Numbered from the stretch's first letter, positions 17,832 through 26,530 are shown. The stretch is 64,000 nucleotides of DNA from Alkalimonas sp. (GCF_020831925.1 NZ_JAFIFQ010000004.1:1-64000), one strand, 5' to 3'. Notes: a model not told the origin generated them from the sequence alone. Numbers and translations are program-made.

Positions 17832-18620
17832 TTAAAGTTGTTGAATGGCAAAGCCAAGCATCTGATCCACCGATGAAATGACTTTGGAGTTCATCTCATA
17901 CACCCGTTGGCTTTCAATCAAGCTAACCAGCTCTTCAGTGACATTGACATTGGAGGTTTCCAACGCTCCTTGCACAATCAAGCCTAACCCCTCTAAACCT
18001 GGAATGCCCTGCACCGGATCGCCACTGGCCGCCGTTTCGCGAAACAGGTTTTGCCCAATAGGCTCCAGACCAGCCGGATTGATAAAGTTGGTCACCGTGA
18101 TCTGCCCTAGCACCGCATTATCGGCCTGGCCGGGGATCCGTGCTGAAACCTCACCATCTTGCGATACGGTAATACCTGTGGCTTCAGGTGGTACCACAAT
18201 GTTTGGCTCAAGCTGAAAACCTGCGCCAGAGGTCACCATATTGCCATCCTGATCGACGGTAAACTGGCCATTACGGGTATAGGAAATGGTGCCATCAGGC
18301 ATCAGGATCTCAAAAAAACCATGCCCCTGAATCATCAGGTCAAGGCTATTTTCGGTGGTAATCATGTTGCCCTGAGTAAAATTTTTCTGAGTTGCCACCA
18401 CCTTAGTACCAGCGCCTATCATCAGGCCATTGGGCAGCTCGGAGTTTTGCGATGAGCGACCACCAGGCTGGTTGACATTCTGATACAGCAAATCTTCAAA
18501 CACCGCCCGGCTCTTTTTAAAACCAATGGTGCTGGCATTCGCCAGGTTATTTGAGATAACAGAGATATCCCGTTGCTTGGCATCTAAGCCCGTTTTACTT
18601 ATCCACAATGCTGGATGCAT
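17832..18620 (-). CDS. flgG: Distal rod protein FlgG
   Basis: The 262-residue protein starts MHPALWISKTGLDAKQRDI and has NNLANASTIGFKKSRA, the rod/hook N-terminal motif. The C-terminus SNVNVTEELVSLIESQRVYEMNSKVI is typical of FlgG. It makes the distal rod that joins the hook. The gene follows flgF by 15 bases. Family length is about 260, in agreement. Confidence 0.97.
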   Translation of the reverse strand: MHPALWISKTGLDAKQRDISVISNNLANASTIGFKKSRAVFEDLLYQNVNQPGGRSSQNSELPNGLMIGAGTKVVATQKNFTQGNMITTENSLDLMIQGHGFFEILMPDGTISYTRNGQFTVDQDGNMVTSGAGFQLEPNIVVPPEATGITVSQDGEVSARIPGQADNAVLGQITVTNFINPAGLEPIGQNLFRETAASGDPVQGIPGLEGLGLIVQGALETSNVNVTEELVSLIESQRVYEMNSKVISSVDQMLGFAIQQL

Positions 18621-18635
18621 GATTGCCTCCTTCGC

Positions 18636-19385
18636 TTAACCCATGATGTACAGAAGCGAATCTTGCTTCTGATCGATTTGTTGCGCGTTCTTCATCATTT
18701 TCACCTGCATTTCAAACTGTCGTTGCAGGCTAATCATATGTGTCATTTCTGCCACCGCATTGACATTGCTGCGCTCCAGCGCGCGGTTAATCAAAACCAC
18801 CTCCGGACTTTCCAGTTCAACCACACCATCTTTGCGCCGGAACAAGCCATCCAGGCCTTTTTCAATGTCTGCAAGCTCTGGGTTCACCAACTTTATGCGG
18901 CCGACCTCAAACAACGCTTCAGCCGGTGCGCCTTGGGGCAACACACTAATAGTCCCATCCTGGCCAATTTCGACTTTGGCCAAAGGCAAAGGAAGTTGGA
19001 TCGGTCCATCTTCCCCAATCACCGGCAGGCCACTGGCGGTTTCCAGCATGCCAAAGGCATTAATTTGCAAACTGCCTGCCCGACTGTAGGCTTCAGTGCC
19101 ATCAACCGATTGCACGGCAAACCAACCATCACCTTTAATGGCAATGTCCAGGTCACGTTCGGTCATCACCAGGGGCCCAGCGTCAAAATTATGACCAGGA
19201 CGCTCTGTCATCGAAAACACCCGAGTCGGTAAACCGGCACCAAATGCCTGCATAGCTCTGGCTTGTTCAAAATCCGCTTTAAAGCCCGTAGTACCGACAT
19301 TGGCCAGGTTATTGGCCCGCACACTGATGGCATGCTGATTTTCTTTGGCTCCGCTCATGGCGATATAAAGCAAATTATCCATCAC
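18636..19385 (-). CDS. flgF: Proximal rod protein FlgF
   Basis: The 249-residue protein begins MMDNLLYIAMSGAKENQHAI with RANNLANVGTTGFKADFEQARAM, the FlgF pattern, and ends ISLQRQFEMQVKMMKNAQQI. It is a proximal rod component. It starts a new transcription segment: a sigma-54 promoter lies 46-61 bases upstream of its start and a terminator-like hairpin separates it from flgE. Confidence 0.96.
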   Translation of the reverse strand: MMDNLLYIAMSGAKENQHAISVRANNLANVGTTGFKADFEQARAMQAFGAGLPTRVFSMTERPGHNFDAGPLVMTERDLDIAIKGDGWFAVQSVDGTEAYSRAGSLQINAFGMLETASGLPVIGEDGPIQLPLPLAKVEIGQDGTISVLPQGAPAEALFEVGRIKLVNPELADIEKGLDGLFRRKDGVVELESPEVVLINRALERSNVNAVAEMTHMISLQRQFEMQVKMMKNAQQIDQKQDSLLYIMG

Positions 19386-19430
19386 GGCCTCCTGCTAATT
19401 GGCGTGGTTGTGGCTGCTAGCTTTAATCAA

Positions 19431-19446
19431 TGCAAAACAAGTGCCA
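19431..19446 (-). promoter_or_regulatory. Sigma-54 promoter of flgFGHIJ
   Basis: TGGCAC-N5-TTGCA on the minus strand is a perfect match to the -24/-12 consensus. It lies between the hairpin after flgE and the flgF start. Confidence 0.92.
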
Positions 19447-19462
19447 TAACATGCTATGTGGT

Positions 19463-19495
19463 GTAAAAACAACAAAGCCACCCGCAGGTGGCTTT
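19463..19495 (-). terminator. Terminator/attenuator after flgE
   Basis: A 9-bp perfect stem AAAGCCACC/GGTGGCTTT with a 4-base loop, followed on the minus strand by GTTGTTTTT. It should end or reduce read-through from flgBCDE into flgF. Confidence 0.8.
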
Positions 19496-19515
19496 GAAAA
19501 GCGAAATTGAATGGA

Positions 19516-20814
19516 TTAACGGATCTGCAGGATGGTCTGCTGCAAGGTACTGTTTACCTCTAGCGCCCGCGAGTTGGCCTGGAAGTTCCGCTGAGCACTA
19601 ATCAAATCCACCAGTTCGGTTGTCAGGTTCACGTTGGATTGTTCGAGTGCCGAAGAGTTGATCGCACCAAAGGTACCCACATTGGCCTGTCCGGCAATCG
19701 GCTCACCCGAAGTAATGGTCTGCTGCCAGGAAGTATTACCTACCTGCTTTAACCCCTGCACATTGGCAAACTGTACCAGAGTCACCTGAGCCAGATACTC
19801 TTCATCACCATTGCTGTAGGTGGCCAGCACCCGGCCAAAAGCATCGATATCCACCCCGGTAAGATTACCAACAGTAGTACCATCCTGGCTCAGGTTGGTG
19901 ACATCAAAAGGTGCAGCATACTGTGTTGGTGTACGGATACCTGCTGGATCGCGGAAGTTAATTACCACGTCCGTCAAAAACTCAGCACCATTGGTTAAGT
20001 AGCCATTTACCGGATCATTCAGAGTAGCTGCATCCAGCGCCAATACTGGGGGTGTTGGTGGCGGCCCTGGAGGAATGATCAATTCACCACTGGAGTCAAA
20101 TTGAAGGTTAGTCGGTCCAAAAGGGGCAGCCGTCACATCATCCCACACGGCAAATACTTCCCACTCACCAACAGCTGCCTTACGGAAGTACATAGACAGA
20201 ATGTGCGGCTCGCCTAAACTATCGTACACCGTTACCGAGGTTGAGTGGCTGTACGTCGCTGGATCCGTAGGTTCAAAAGTGGTGGTATTAATCAGCTCGG
20301 ATGAATTCAGGTTTGCCGTAATAAACACATTATTGGTCGCACGCGGTGCACCAGCCGTAGTTGGAATTGAAATCGGTTGTGTCGTACTCAAACTCACCGA
20401 TTGATTCTGACCAGTGGACGGATCTACGCTAAAACCCTGCAAATAATTGCCGCGGTTATCGACAATAAAGTTGTCTTTATCCAGTTTAAAGTTACCGGCC
20501 CGGGTGTAGGTAAAGTCGCGTGACAAACGGTCCGGCGTAGTGGCAAAGAAACCTTCACCAGTAATCGCCAGATCGAGCGAGTTATTGGTAAACTGCAACG
20601 AGCCTTGGTTAAACTGCTGTGCCACCACCGAGGTTGTCACACCATCCCCTACTTTGGTTCGGCCGGAGGCAAAAATCGAGGTTGCATACACATCAGCAAA
20701 CTCAGCCCGAGACTCTTTAAAACCGGTGGTATTGACGTTGGCTATGTTATTTGCGGTAACGTCCAGATCTTTTTGTGCTGCGGCCAGGCCGCTTAACGCG
20801 ATATTAAAACTCAT
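19516..20814 (-). CDS. flgE: Flagellar hook protein FlgE
   Basis: The 432-residue protein starts MSFNIALSGLAAAQKDLDV with NNIANVNTTGFKESRAEFADVY, and ends SNVNLTTELVDLISAQRNFQANSRALEVN, both diagnostic of FlgE. It polymerises to the hook outside the outer membrane. The length is typical (about 400-450). It is 35 bases after flgD and followed by a terminator-like hairpin. Confidence 0.97.
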   Translation of the reverse strand: MSFNIALSGLAAAQKDLDVTANNIANVNTTGFKESRAEFADVYATSIFASGRTKVGDGVTTSVVAQQFNQGSLQFTNNSLDLAITGEGFFATTPDRLSRDFTYTRAGNFKLDKDNFIVDNRGNYLQGFSVDPSTGQNQSVSLSTTQPISIPTTAGAPRATNNVFITANLNSSELINTTTFEPTDPATYSHSTSVTVYDSLGEPHILSMYFRKAAVGEWEVFAVWDDVTAAPFGPTNLQFDSSGELIIPPGPPPTPPVLALDAATLNDPVNGYLTNGAEFLTDVVINFRDPAGIRTPTQYAAPFDVTNLSQDGTTVGNLTGVDIDAFGRVLATYSNGDEEYLAQVTLVQFANVQGLKQVGNTSWQQTITSGEPIAGQANVGTFGAINSSALEQSNVNLTTELVDLISAQRNFQANSRALEVNSTLQQTILQIR

Positions 20815-20849
20815 AACTCACCTCTCATCCAAGGCTATGGCAGCGGCCA

Positions 20850-21536
20850 TTAACCGTAAGAAATCTCACGTACATCTGCTAATTTAAAGGCACCCAAGCC
20901 AACCAGGTTCAGGGTTATCCCTTTGCCAGATTGACCTAAACTGACACTGGAGACCGGTGCATACACCATCACCGGTACCGACTGATTCTCACCACCCATA
21001 TTGGCATCTACTTTGATCTTGTAGACCCCAGGTGGCATGTCCTGATCCTTTGAGTTGGTACCGTCCCAAACAAAGTCAAACTTACCAGCCGCTACTTCAG
21101 GAATAGTGATGGTTTGCACCAATTCCCCATTGGGCTTTTCGATACGTACCCGCACATTGGTCGCACGCTGTTCAAAATCAATGATGCCACGCGATAAATC
21201 CTGGCCGGTAAAGACCATCTCGGAAGATGGCACCAATACACTACGGCCAACCAATGATGAAGCTTGCAACGCCTGATTCGAGCTCATGCTCTCAGCAAAG
21301 CTTTTGAAGTTGGTATTCAGTGAGCTGATGCCATCCGCCATGGTAAAATTGGTCATCTGTGCAATCATCTGATCATTCTCGACCGGCTTCGTCGGATCCT
21401 GAAACGCCAGTTGTTGCGTCAGCAAGGCAAAAAAGTCAGCCTGGGTCAAAGCACCATTATTACGCTCTGGTACTTTATTGTCGTCCTGCCAGTAGAGGTC
21501 CCGGCTCAAGCCATTGGTTGCATTGATGGTCATCAC
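20850..21536 (-). CDS. flgD: Hook cap/scaffold protein FlgD
   Basis: The 228-residue protein has the FlgD N-terminal domain (LTQADFFALLTQQLAFQDPTKPVENDQMIAQMTNFTMADGI) and a C-terminal FlgD Ig/tudor-like part with FDFVWDGTNSKDQDMPPGVYKIKV. It caps the growing hook. It lies between flgC (11 bases) and flgE, the normal order. Confidence 0.96.
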   Translation of the reverse strand: MMTINATNGLSRDLYWQDDNKVPERNNGALTQADFFALLTQQLAFQDPTKPVENDQMIAQMTNFTMADGISSLNTNFKSFAESMSSNQALQASSLVGRSVLVPSSEMVFTGQDLSRGIIDFEQRATNVRVRIEKPNGELVQTITIPEVAAGKFDFVWDGTNSKDQDMPPGVYKIKVDANMGGENQSVPVMVYAPVSSVSLGQSGKGITLNLVGLGAFKLADVREISYG

Positions 21537-21546
21537 TCAGCCCTCA

Positions 21547-21969
21547 TTACTGTTGCTGACCAAGACGCAGCGTCCGGATCAACATTTTCTTGGCCGCATC
21601 CGCGGTATTCACATTGGTCTCATACGAGCGGGTAGCTGATATCATATTGGCCATTTCTTCCATCACATTGATGTTTGGCTTGTAGATAAAACCATTCTCA
21701 TCAGCCAATGGATGATTTGGGTTGTATTCCATATTCAGCGGTGCATCCGACTCCACAATGCCCAGTACCTGCACCCCGGAAACCTCACCTTGCATCCGCT
21801 TAGCCTCGGCCAGCTCTGCGGCAAACACCGGATGCCGACCGCGGTAGGTTTGCTCGATGCTGCTACTAACACTGTTGGCATTGGCAATATTACTGGCGGT
21901 AGTATTGAGCCGGACTGACTGGGCAGTCATGCCACTGCCGGCGATATCAAATACTTTGAAAGAGCTCAT
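21547..21969 (-). CDS. flgC: Proximal rod protein FlgC
   Basis: The 140-residue protein starts MSSFKVFDIAGSGMTAQSVRLNTTASNIANANS and contains the VNVMEEMANMISATRSYETNVN C-terminus (from NPNHPLADENGFIYKPNIN), typical of FlgC. It follows flgB by 2 bases, so expression is coupled. Confidence 0.97.
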   Translation of the reverse strand: MSSFKVFDIAGSGMTAQSVRLNTTASNIANANSVSSSIEQTYRGRHPVFAAELAEAKRMQGEVSGVQVLGIVESDAPLNMEYNPNHPLADENGFIYKPNINVMEEMANMISATRSYETNVNTADAAKKMLIRTLRLGQQQ

Positions 21970-21971
21970 GG

Positions 21972-22367
21972 TTATTGTCCTTTCACTGCTTTTTTCAAAC
22001 TGGTGATCCGGCCATCCAGAAACTGCAAGCTGGTGCGATAAGCCAAATCATTTTGCATAAACAAATTACGCTCACGATGAATATCGACGCTGTTGCCATC
22101 ACCAGTATCCGGTTGGTCCGGGTTGCGGTATTGCATCTCTTTACGCACCGAACTATCGATCGCAAAATGCTTTTCATGGGTACGGGCAGCTGCCCGGCTC
22201 TGCCTGTGCTGTGTATTGGCAAGCACCTGCTGAAAATCAATGTCGCGCGCTTTAAAACCCGGCGTATCAGCATTGGCAATATTCTCGGCCAGCACCTGGG
22301 TGCGCTTTTCACGAATCACCATCGCGTCAGGGTGCATGCCAAAGGCATTTTTAAAACTGATTGACAT
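21972..22367 (-). CDS. flgB: Proximal rod protein FlgB
   Basis: The start is 22367 (MSISFKNAFGMHPDAMV): GGAGGTGAGG lies 7 bases or more upstream, and a longer open frame to 22421 runs through the sigma-54 promoter and is rejected. The 131-residue product has LAENIANADTPGFKARDIDF, the FlgB motif. It is the first gene of the flgBCDE rod-hook operon. Confidence 0.95.
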   Translation of the reverse strand: MSISFKNAFGMHPDAMVIREKRTQVLAENIANADTPGFKARDIDFQQVLANTQHRQSRAAARTHEKHFAIDSSVRKEMQYRNPDQPDTGDGNSVDIHRERNLFMQNDLAYRTSLQFLDGRITSLKKAVKGQ

Positions 22368-22403
22368 GATATTTGCCTCACCTCCATCCTTCTGATGAAA
22401 ACA

Positions 22404-22421
22404 AAGCAAAAGGCGGGCCAA
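22404..22421 (-). promoter_or_regulatory. Sigma-54 promoter of flgBCDE
   Basis: TTGGCCCG-N4-TTTGCTT on the minus strand, invariant GG and GC with 10 bases between. It lies about 40 bases upstream of the flgB start. Confidence 0.88.
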
Positions 22422-22460
22422 ATATTTTTTCAGATGCTATTTAGGTGGGTATAAAAGGTG

Positions 22461-23294
22461 TTAAGCCTTTTTACGATAGATGATGCCAGGGTTACAACGA
22501 ATCATCTCGAAGTCGGAGTTGACGCTGGATAGCGACTCGGAAGCGCCTAAAATCAGGTAGCCGCGCGGTGCTAAAGCACCGGCAAACTGCCGAATAATCT
22601 TGGCTTTCACCTCTGGAGAAAAGTAAATCAATACATTACGGCAAAAGATAATATCGAACTTACCCAGCAGTGCGTAACTATCCAGTAAGTTCAGATGGCG
22701 GAAACTGACATTCTTCCGCACGGCAGCTTTTAGCCGCATCATGCCGTTGCCACTGTCTTCAAAAAACTTAGCCCGCCGCTCAGGCGATAATCCACGCGAT
22801 AATGCCAGGCCATCGTATTCAGCACGCTGGCAATGTTCCAGCATGGTATTGGAGATATCGGTTCCAAGCACATGCAGCCCCAAGCTAAAAGCACCCGGTC
22901 GGCTTTGCTGGTATTCAAGACCGGTCATGGCAATGGAGTATGGCTCCTGACCTGAAGAACTGGCTGCCGACCAGATTTTTAAAGTACGGCTGGTTTTTTC
23001 CAACTCAGGCAGAATTTGTTTCTTTAACAATTCGAATGGATAGGTATCACGAAACCACAAAGTCTCATTGGTCGTCATCGCATCTATTACAGCAGAACGC
23101 AACTGGCGCTCAAAGGGACTAAGGGTTTTTGCTACCAGCTCAGACAAAGATGATACATTGAAACGAGCCATCAAAGGACCAAGCCGGCTTTTCACCAGAT
23201 ACTGCTTGTTCTCGCCCAAAACAATACCGCATTGCTGCTCCAGGAAGTCACGGAACACCTTGTACTCGCTGTCTTGCAGCTCACGATTTGGCAT
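22461..23294 (-). CDS. cheR: Chemotaxis methyltransferase CheR
   Basis: The 277-residue protein has an N-terminal CheR helical domain (VFRDFLEQQCGIVLGENKQYLVKSRL) and a SAM-dependent methyltransferase domain with TTNETLWFRD, IWSAASSSGQEPYSIAM and the FDIIFCRNVLIYF motif. It methylates glutamates of chemoreceptors using S-adenosylmethionine. With cheV 21 bases upstream it forms the cheV-cheR pair found next to flgB in Vibrio-type polar systems. There is no receptor gene nearby. Confidence 0.97.
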   Translation of the reverse strand: MPNRELQDSEYKVFRDFLEQQCGIVLGENKQYLVKSRLGPLMARFNVSSLSELVAKTLSPFERQLRSAVIDAMTTNETLWFRDTYPFELLKKQILPELEKTSRTLKIWSAASSSGQEPYSIAMTGLEYQQSRPGAFSLGLHVLGTDISNTMLEHCQRAEYDGLALSRGLSPERRAKFFEDSGNGMMRLKAAVRKNVSFRHLNLLDSYALLGKFDIIFCRNVLIYFSPEVKAKIIRQFAGALAPRGYLILGASESLSSVNSDFEMIRCNPGIIYRKKA

Positions 23295-23315
23295 CGATTG
23301 GTTCCTTAACTGCCA

Positions 23316-24245
23316 TTAATCCACATGCAGCCACTTCTGAACAGATTCGGCCAGCTCATCGGGGTTAAACTTGGCGATGAAATCATCTGCCCCTACCTTT
23401 TTTACCATCTGCTGATTAAAGACACCACTTAAAGAGGTATGAAGTATCACATGCAGCTTTTGTAGTTTTGGTTCAGCTTTCAGGGCAGCGGTCAGGGTAT
23501 AACCATCCATTTCCGGCATTTCAATATCCGAAATTAACAAGCCCACTTTTTCAGTAATCGATGACTCACAATCGGCTGCTGTTTGCTGCAAAAACTCAAA
23601 GGCTTCACGACCATTTTTCACCAGGTGCATTTTTACACCCAGATTTTCCAGAGCTTTTTTCACCTGATTTCGAGCGACTGCCGAATCATCAGCAATCAGA
23701 ATGAAGCGCTCCCCCAAATCATGCTGGACACTATCAATTGAAATATCTTTGCTTAAACTGGTTGGTGAAGGGCTAATTTCTTCCAGAATTTTTTCCACAT
23801 CCAGGATTTCAATCAACTCGCCATCCACCTCAGTCACTGCGGTCAGATAGCTCTGCTTACCGGCTGTTCCTTCCGGTGGGGCCATAATGGAATCCCAGTT
23901 GATATTAATAATGCGCTCAACACCTTGCACTAAAAAGCCCTGGACGGAGCGGTTGTACTCAGCAATCACAACGAAACTCGTTGCTAAATCGGTAACCGGC
24001 TTACCGCCAATCGCCAAGCTTAAATCAATCACTGAAATGGTTTGACCGCGAACATGAGCAATGCCACGCACCCATTTATTACGTTTTGGTAGCGCCGTTA
24101 AATTAGGGCACAGCAATACTTCGCGTACTTTAAAGACATTGATCCCATAGCGCTGCTTGCCAGGAAGGCGAAACAGCAGCAACTCCAACCGGTTTTGTCC
24201 CACCAGCTGCGTGCGTTGATTTACGGAATCTAAAATACTTGCCAT
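23316..24245 (-). CDS. cheV: Chemotaxis coupling protein CheV
   Basis: The 309-residue protein fuses a CheW-like domain (residues about 20-160, LLFRLPGKQRYGINVFKVREVL and RGQTISVIDL) to a receiver domain (residues about 180-305) with acidic pocket ILIADDSA, the phospho-acceptor in LLISDIEMPEMDGY and the Lys in DDFIAKFNPDEL. It couples receptors to CheA and adjusts by phosphorylation. It is transcribed divergently from flgA. Confidence 0.96.
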   Translation of the reverse strand: MASILDSVNQRTQLVGQNRLELLLFRLPGKQRYGINVFKVREVLLCPNLTALPKRNKWVRGIAHVRGQTISVIDLSLAIGGKPVTDLATSFVVIAEYNRSVQGFLVQGVERIININWDSIMAPPEGTAGKQSYLTAVTEVDGELIEILDVEKILEEISPSPTSLSKDISIDSVQHDLGERFILIADDSAVARNQVKKALENLGVKMHLVKNGREAFEFLQQTAADCESSITEKVGLLISDIEMPEMDGYTLTAALKAEPKLQKLHVILHTSLSGVFNQQMVKKVGADDFIAKFNPDELAESVQKWLHVD

Positions 24246-24270
24246 CTGCGGCTCCTGTCATCGGGCAAAG

Positions 24271-24286
24271 AGGATCGATTCTTGCT
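24271..24286 (+). promoter_or_regulatory. Candidate sigma-54 promoter of flgA
   Basis: AGGATC-N6-TTGCT has GG and GC with exactly 10 bases between them, on the plus strand, about 95 bases before the flgA start. The match outside the invariant bases is modest. A weaker GG-N10-GC pair for cheV on the opposite strand uses the same GC (24284-24285). Confidence 0.35.
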
Positions 24287-24380
24287 ATTCCACTACCACG
24301 AGGCGCTTTCGATTCAAACCGCCTGAATTTTGACACTGGTTTTATTACAGAAACTCGTCACTAAGCATAGCCGAAACCTT

Positions 24381-25100
24381 ATGAAAATGTACGATAAAAT
24401 CTGCTGCATTGCCAAAATTATCCTGCCAATCGTGGTTATTTTCACCACTATAGCAGTAAAAGCCGATGCACCGCTCCATCAGTATTCGACAGAGGAACTG
24501 ACTGAACTGGCATTGCAATGGTTAAATGAAACGCAACAGCAAGATGAACAAGCAGAGCGTGAGTGGCAACTGCAAGGCTTAGATCCCCGTATCGGGGTAA
24601 AAAGCTGTGCTGCACCATTAGAGCTAAGCCTGCCTGGTGCCCTGCGCAATCGCCAGGCCACGGTACAAATTCGTTGCGAAGCCCCTCAACCCTGGCAACT
24701 CTTTATACCGGCCCGCTTCACTGACCTGGTCACAGCGGTGGTTGCCCGGCAAAACTTATCGCCTGGTACTCGGTTAACTGCCGACATGCTGCAACTGGAA
24801 CAACGCGAACGGCGCTTGCAGCGCGGTACACCCGTTGATAACCCTGATTTTATTTTAGGTGCCCGTAATCGCAGAGCTATTAGCCTGGGCCAAATTGTCA
24901 GTCTGCAGGATCTTTGTCTTGTATGTCGTGGCGATGTTGTTACAATTCATGTAGATCATGCAAGCTTAAGTGTCAGCGCCACAGGCATTGCCGAGCAGGA
25001 TGGTAGCCTGGGTGATTTGATTCGGATACGAAACCGTCAATCAAATCAGCTGATTGAAGCCAGAGTCACGGCAGTGAATGAAGTAAAGGTACACTTTTAA
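24381..25100 (+). CDS. flgA: FlgA, P-ring assembly chaperone
   Basis: I start at the ATG at 24381 (MKMYDKICCIAKIILP), which gives a good signal peptide cleaved near VKADA; a longer frame begins at 24330. The 239-residue protein has the SAF domain (FTDLVTAVVARQNLSPGTRLTADML) and C-terminal VTIHVDHASLSVSATGIAEQDGSLGDLIRIRN, typical of FlgA. It assists FlgI assembly in the periplasm. It precedes flgMN in the same direction. Confidence 0.93.
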   Translation: MKMYDKICCIAKIILPIVVIFTTIAVKADAPLHQYSTEELTELALQWLNETQQQDEQAEREWQLQGLDPRIGVKSCAAPLELSLPGALRNRQATVQIRCEAPQPWQLFIPARFTDLVTAVVARQNLSPGTRLTADMLQLEQRERRLQRGTPVDNPDFILGARNRRAISLGQIVSLQDLCLVCRGDVVTIHVDHASLSVSATGIAEQDGSLGDLIRIRNRQSNQLIEARVTAVNEVKVHF

Positions 25101-25120
25101 TCATTCAGAGAAAAAAATTC

Positions 25121-25147
25121 TAAAGTTTTCTGTATCCCTGCCGTTAG
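25121..25147 (+). promoter_or_regulatory. Sigma-28 promoter of flgMN
   Basis: TAAAGTTT-N11-GCCGTTAG. The -35 is a perfect FliA match and the -10 matches at six of eight positions. FlgM is the anti-sigma factor of FliA, so this closes a negative feedback loop. Confidence 0.87.
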
Positions 25148-25187
25148 TATGAGCATAGGGAGTTTGATCAGTAGGTAGAGGTTTCAG

Positions 25188-25532
25188 ATGGTCAGTCAAA
25201 TTAACAACACCCCGCCAGCCAACGCTGGCAATCAGGTAAAAAAAGAAACGGTTGAACAAACCAACCAAAGGCAGCAGGTTACGCAGCAAAAACAAGCTGG
25301 CGCTACCCCACAGCCGACGGCTCCGCAAGCCAAGCAGGACTCTGTGTCAATCACGCCACAGGCCAAGCAAATGGCGCGCTTGCAGGAAAAAGCCAACAAC
25401 AGTACTGGCATAGACCAGGAAAAAGTTGAAAAAATTAAACGGGCTATTGCTGATGGCAAGTACCAGATTAATGTCGAGCAGTTGGCCAAACGCATTATGC
25501 AATTTGAGAGCGAAATTTTTCGTAAAAACTGA
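25188..25532 (+). CDS. flgM: Anti-sigma-28 factor FlgM
   Basis: The 114-residue protein has a low-complexity Gln/Ala-rich N-terminal half and the conserved C-terminal sigma-28-binding region (QEKVEKIKRAIADGKYQINVEQLAKRIMQFE). FlgM holds FliA inactive until the hook is complete and FlgM is exported. It is slightly longer than enteric FlgM (97). Its stop overlaps the flgN start (ATGA). Confidence 0.94.
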   Translation: MVSQINNTPPANAGNQVKKETVEQTNQRQQVTQQKQAGATPQPTAPQAKQDSVSITPQAKQMARLQEKANNSTGIDQEKVEKIKRAIADGKYQINVEQLAKRIMQFESEIFRKN

Positions 25533-25960
25533 TGACAGCCACTGATCTGAACACCCTACTGTTACAGCAAAAGGAGCACCTGAATGTGCTCCTTTCGTTA
25601 TTGCGGCAAGAAATTGCCGCTATCGCTAGTCGTCAGCCAGATGAATTGGAAAGCCTGGGACAGCAGAAAGTCGCTTGTCTGGAGGCCTTGCAGCAACTTG
25701 ATCAGCGCATTGCTGAGCATTCACAGCTGCAAGACGCAAGACAAACAGAAGATTTCCAGCAAGCCGTGTCGGAAATGGATCAGCTGCTGGCCAGCTGCAA
25801 ACAGCAAAATGAAGTGAACCGCCTTGCACTGGAACAAAGCCAGCTCAACTTGCAGCACTTTAAAAATGAACTGCTGCAGCTGCATGGTAAATCAGGACTA
25901 ACTTACGATCGTAAAGGCAAACCTGCGGTCGATCACAAAGGCAAAGGCTTTAAAGCCTAA
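25532..25960 (+). CDS. flgN: Flagellar chaperone FlgN
   Basis: The 142-residue, mostly helical protein (LLLQQKEHLNVLLSLLRQEIAAI, then SCKQQNEVNRLALEQSQLNLQHF) fits FlgN, the export chaperone of FlgK and FlgL. The ELLQLHGKSGLTYDRKGK C-terminus resembles the ...YDxxG tail common in this family. Its ATGA overlap with flgM means they are co-translated. Confidence 0.9.
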   Translation: MTATDLNTLLLQQKEHLNVLLSLLRQEIAAIASRQPDELESLGQQKVACLEALQQLDQRIAEHSQLQDARQTEDFQQAVSEMDQLLASCKQQNEVNRLALEQSQLNLQHFKNELLQLHGKSGLTYDRKGKPAVDHKGKGFKA

Positions 25961-25981
25961 GCATCTTTTTGCAATACCTAC

Positions 25982-26434
25982 TTAGTAATAGCGTACATGC
26001 CGAATACGACGTTGTGGCTGCTGCGCCTGATACAGCTCATAGACATCCCTAAAGTCCAGCTCCAGCTCTGTTGCATAGGCATCCCCGACCGGATAACTTT
26101 TCACCACCCGGGCTCCCCGAATCACCCCCTGAACTGAGGCTCTTAACTGCTCATTACGAACCAGCAGTTGCTGCATGCTGGTATTGGCATCAATGCGCTG
26201 ACCATAGACTTGCTCTGCCAACTCACGGTAAGCATCCAGCTTGGATGCCTGTAATGCCATCAGCATTTTATGCTGCTCGTTTTCTCCTGGTTGCAATGAT
26301 AAAGGTGCATAGCCTACAGCCCGAAGCACCGGGAACTGCTCTGGTGGGACAGTTTCCCACTCCACATGGCGATCTGCTACCAGACTGCAAGCCGACAACA
26401 GCAGTGAGCTGCAAATAATCAGGATTTTGTTCAT
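25982..26434 (-). CDS. flgP: FlgP-like flagellar outer-membrane lipoprotein
   Basis: The start at 26434 (MNKILIICSSLLLSACS) is chosen because GGAG lies 7 bases upstream, and because it gives a lipoprotein signal with lipobox LLSAC. The 150-residue product carries the LPP20-type region (LRAVGYAPLSLQPGENEQHKMLMA, KLDAYRELAEQVYGQRI, then RGARVVKSY). FlgP with FlgO and FlgT builds the outer-membrane H-ring of polar flagella. flgO is not seen here. It is divergent from flgT and shares its control region. Confidence 0.88.
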   Translation of the reverse strand: MNKILIICSSLLLSACSLVADRHVEWETVPPEQFPVLRAVGYAPLSLQPGENEQHKMLMALQASKLDAYRELAEQVYGQRIDANTSMQQLLVRNEQLRASVQGVIRGARVVKSYPVGDAYATELELDFRDVYELYQAQQPQRRIRHVRYY

Positions 26435-26464
26435 CATCAATCTCCACAGGTGATACATTTTTAA

Positions 26465-26482
26465 AAGCAAAACACGCGCCAA
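26465..26482 (-). promoter_or_regulatory. Sigma-54 promoter of flgP
   Basis: TTGGCGCG-N4-TTTGCTT on the minus strand with GG and GC separated by 10 bases. It faces away from the flgT promoter. Confidence 0.87.
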
Positions 26483-26512
26483 CTTGCCTTAACGAGCCTG
26501 GTTTTGAGAACA

Positions 26513-26530
26513 GTGGTACACAACTTGCTT
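26513..26530 (+). promoter_or_regulatory. Sigma-54 promoter of flgT
   Basis: TGGTAC-N5-TTGCTT with invariant spacing on the plus strand. Together with the flgP site it forms a divergent sigma-54 pair whose -24 ends are about 35 bases apart, so one activator site could serve both. Confidence 0.85.

Noticed and set aside
18615-19232. Plus-strand 205-residue frame
   Set aside because: Antisense to flgF.
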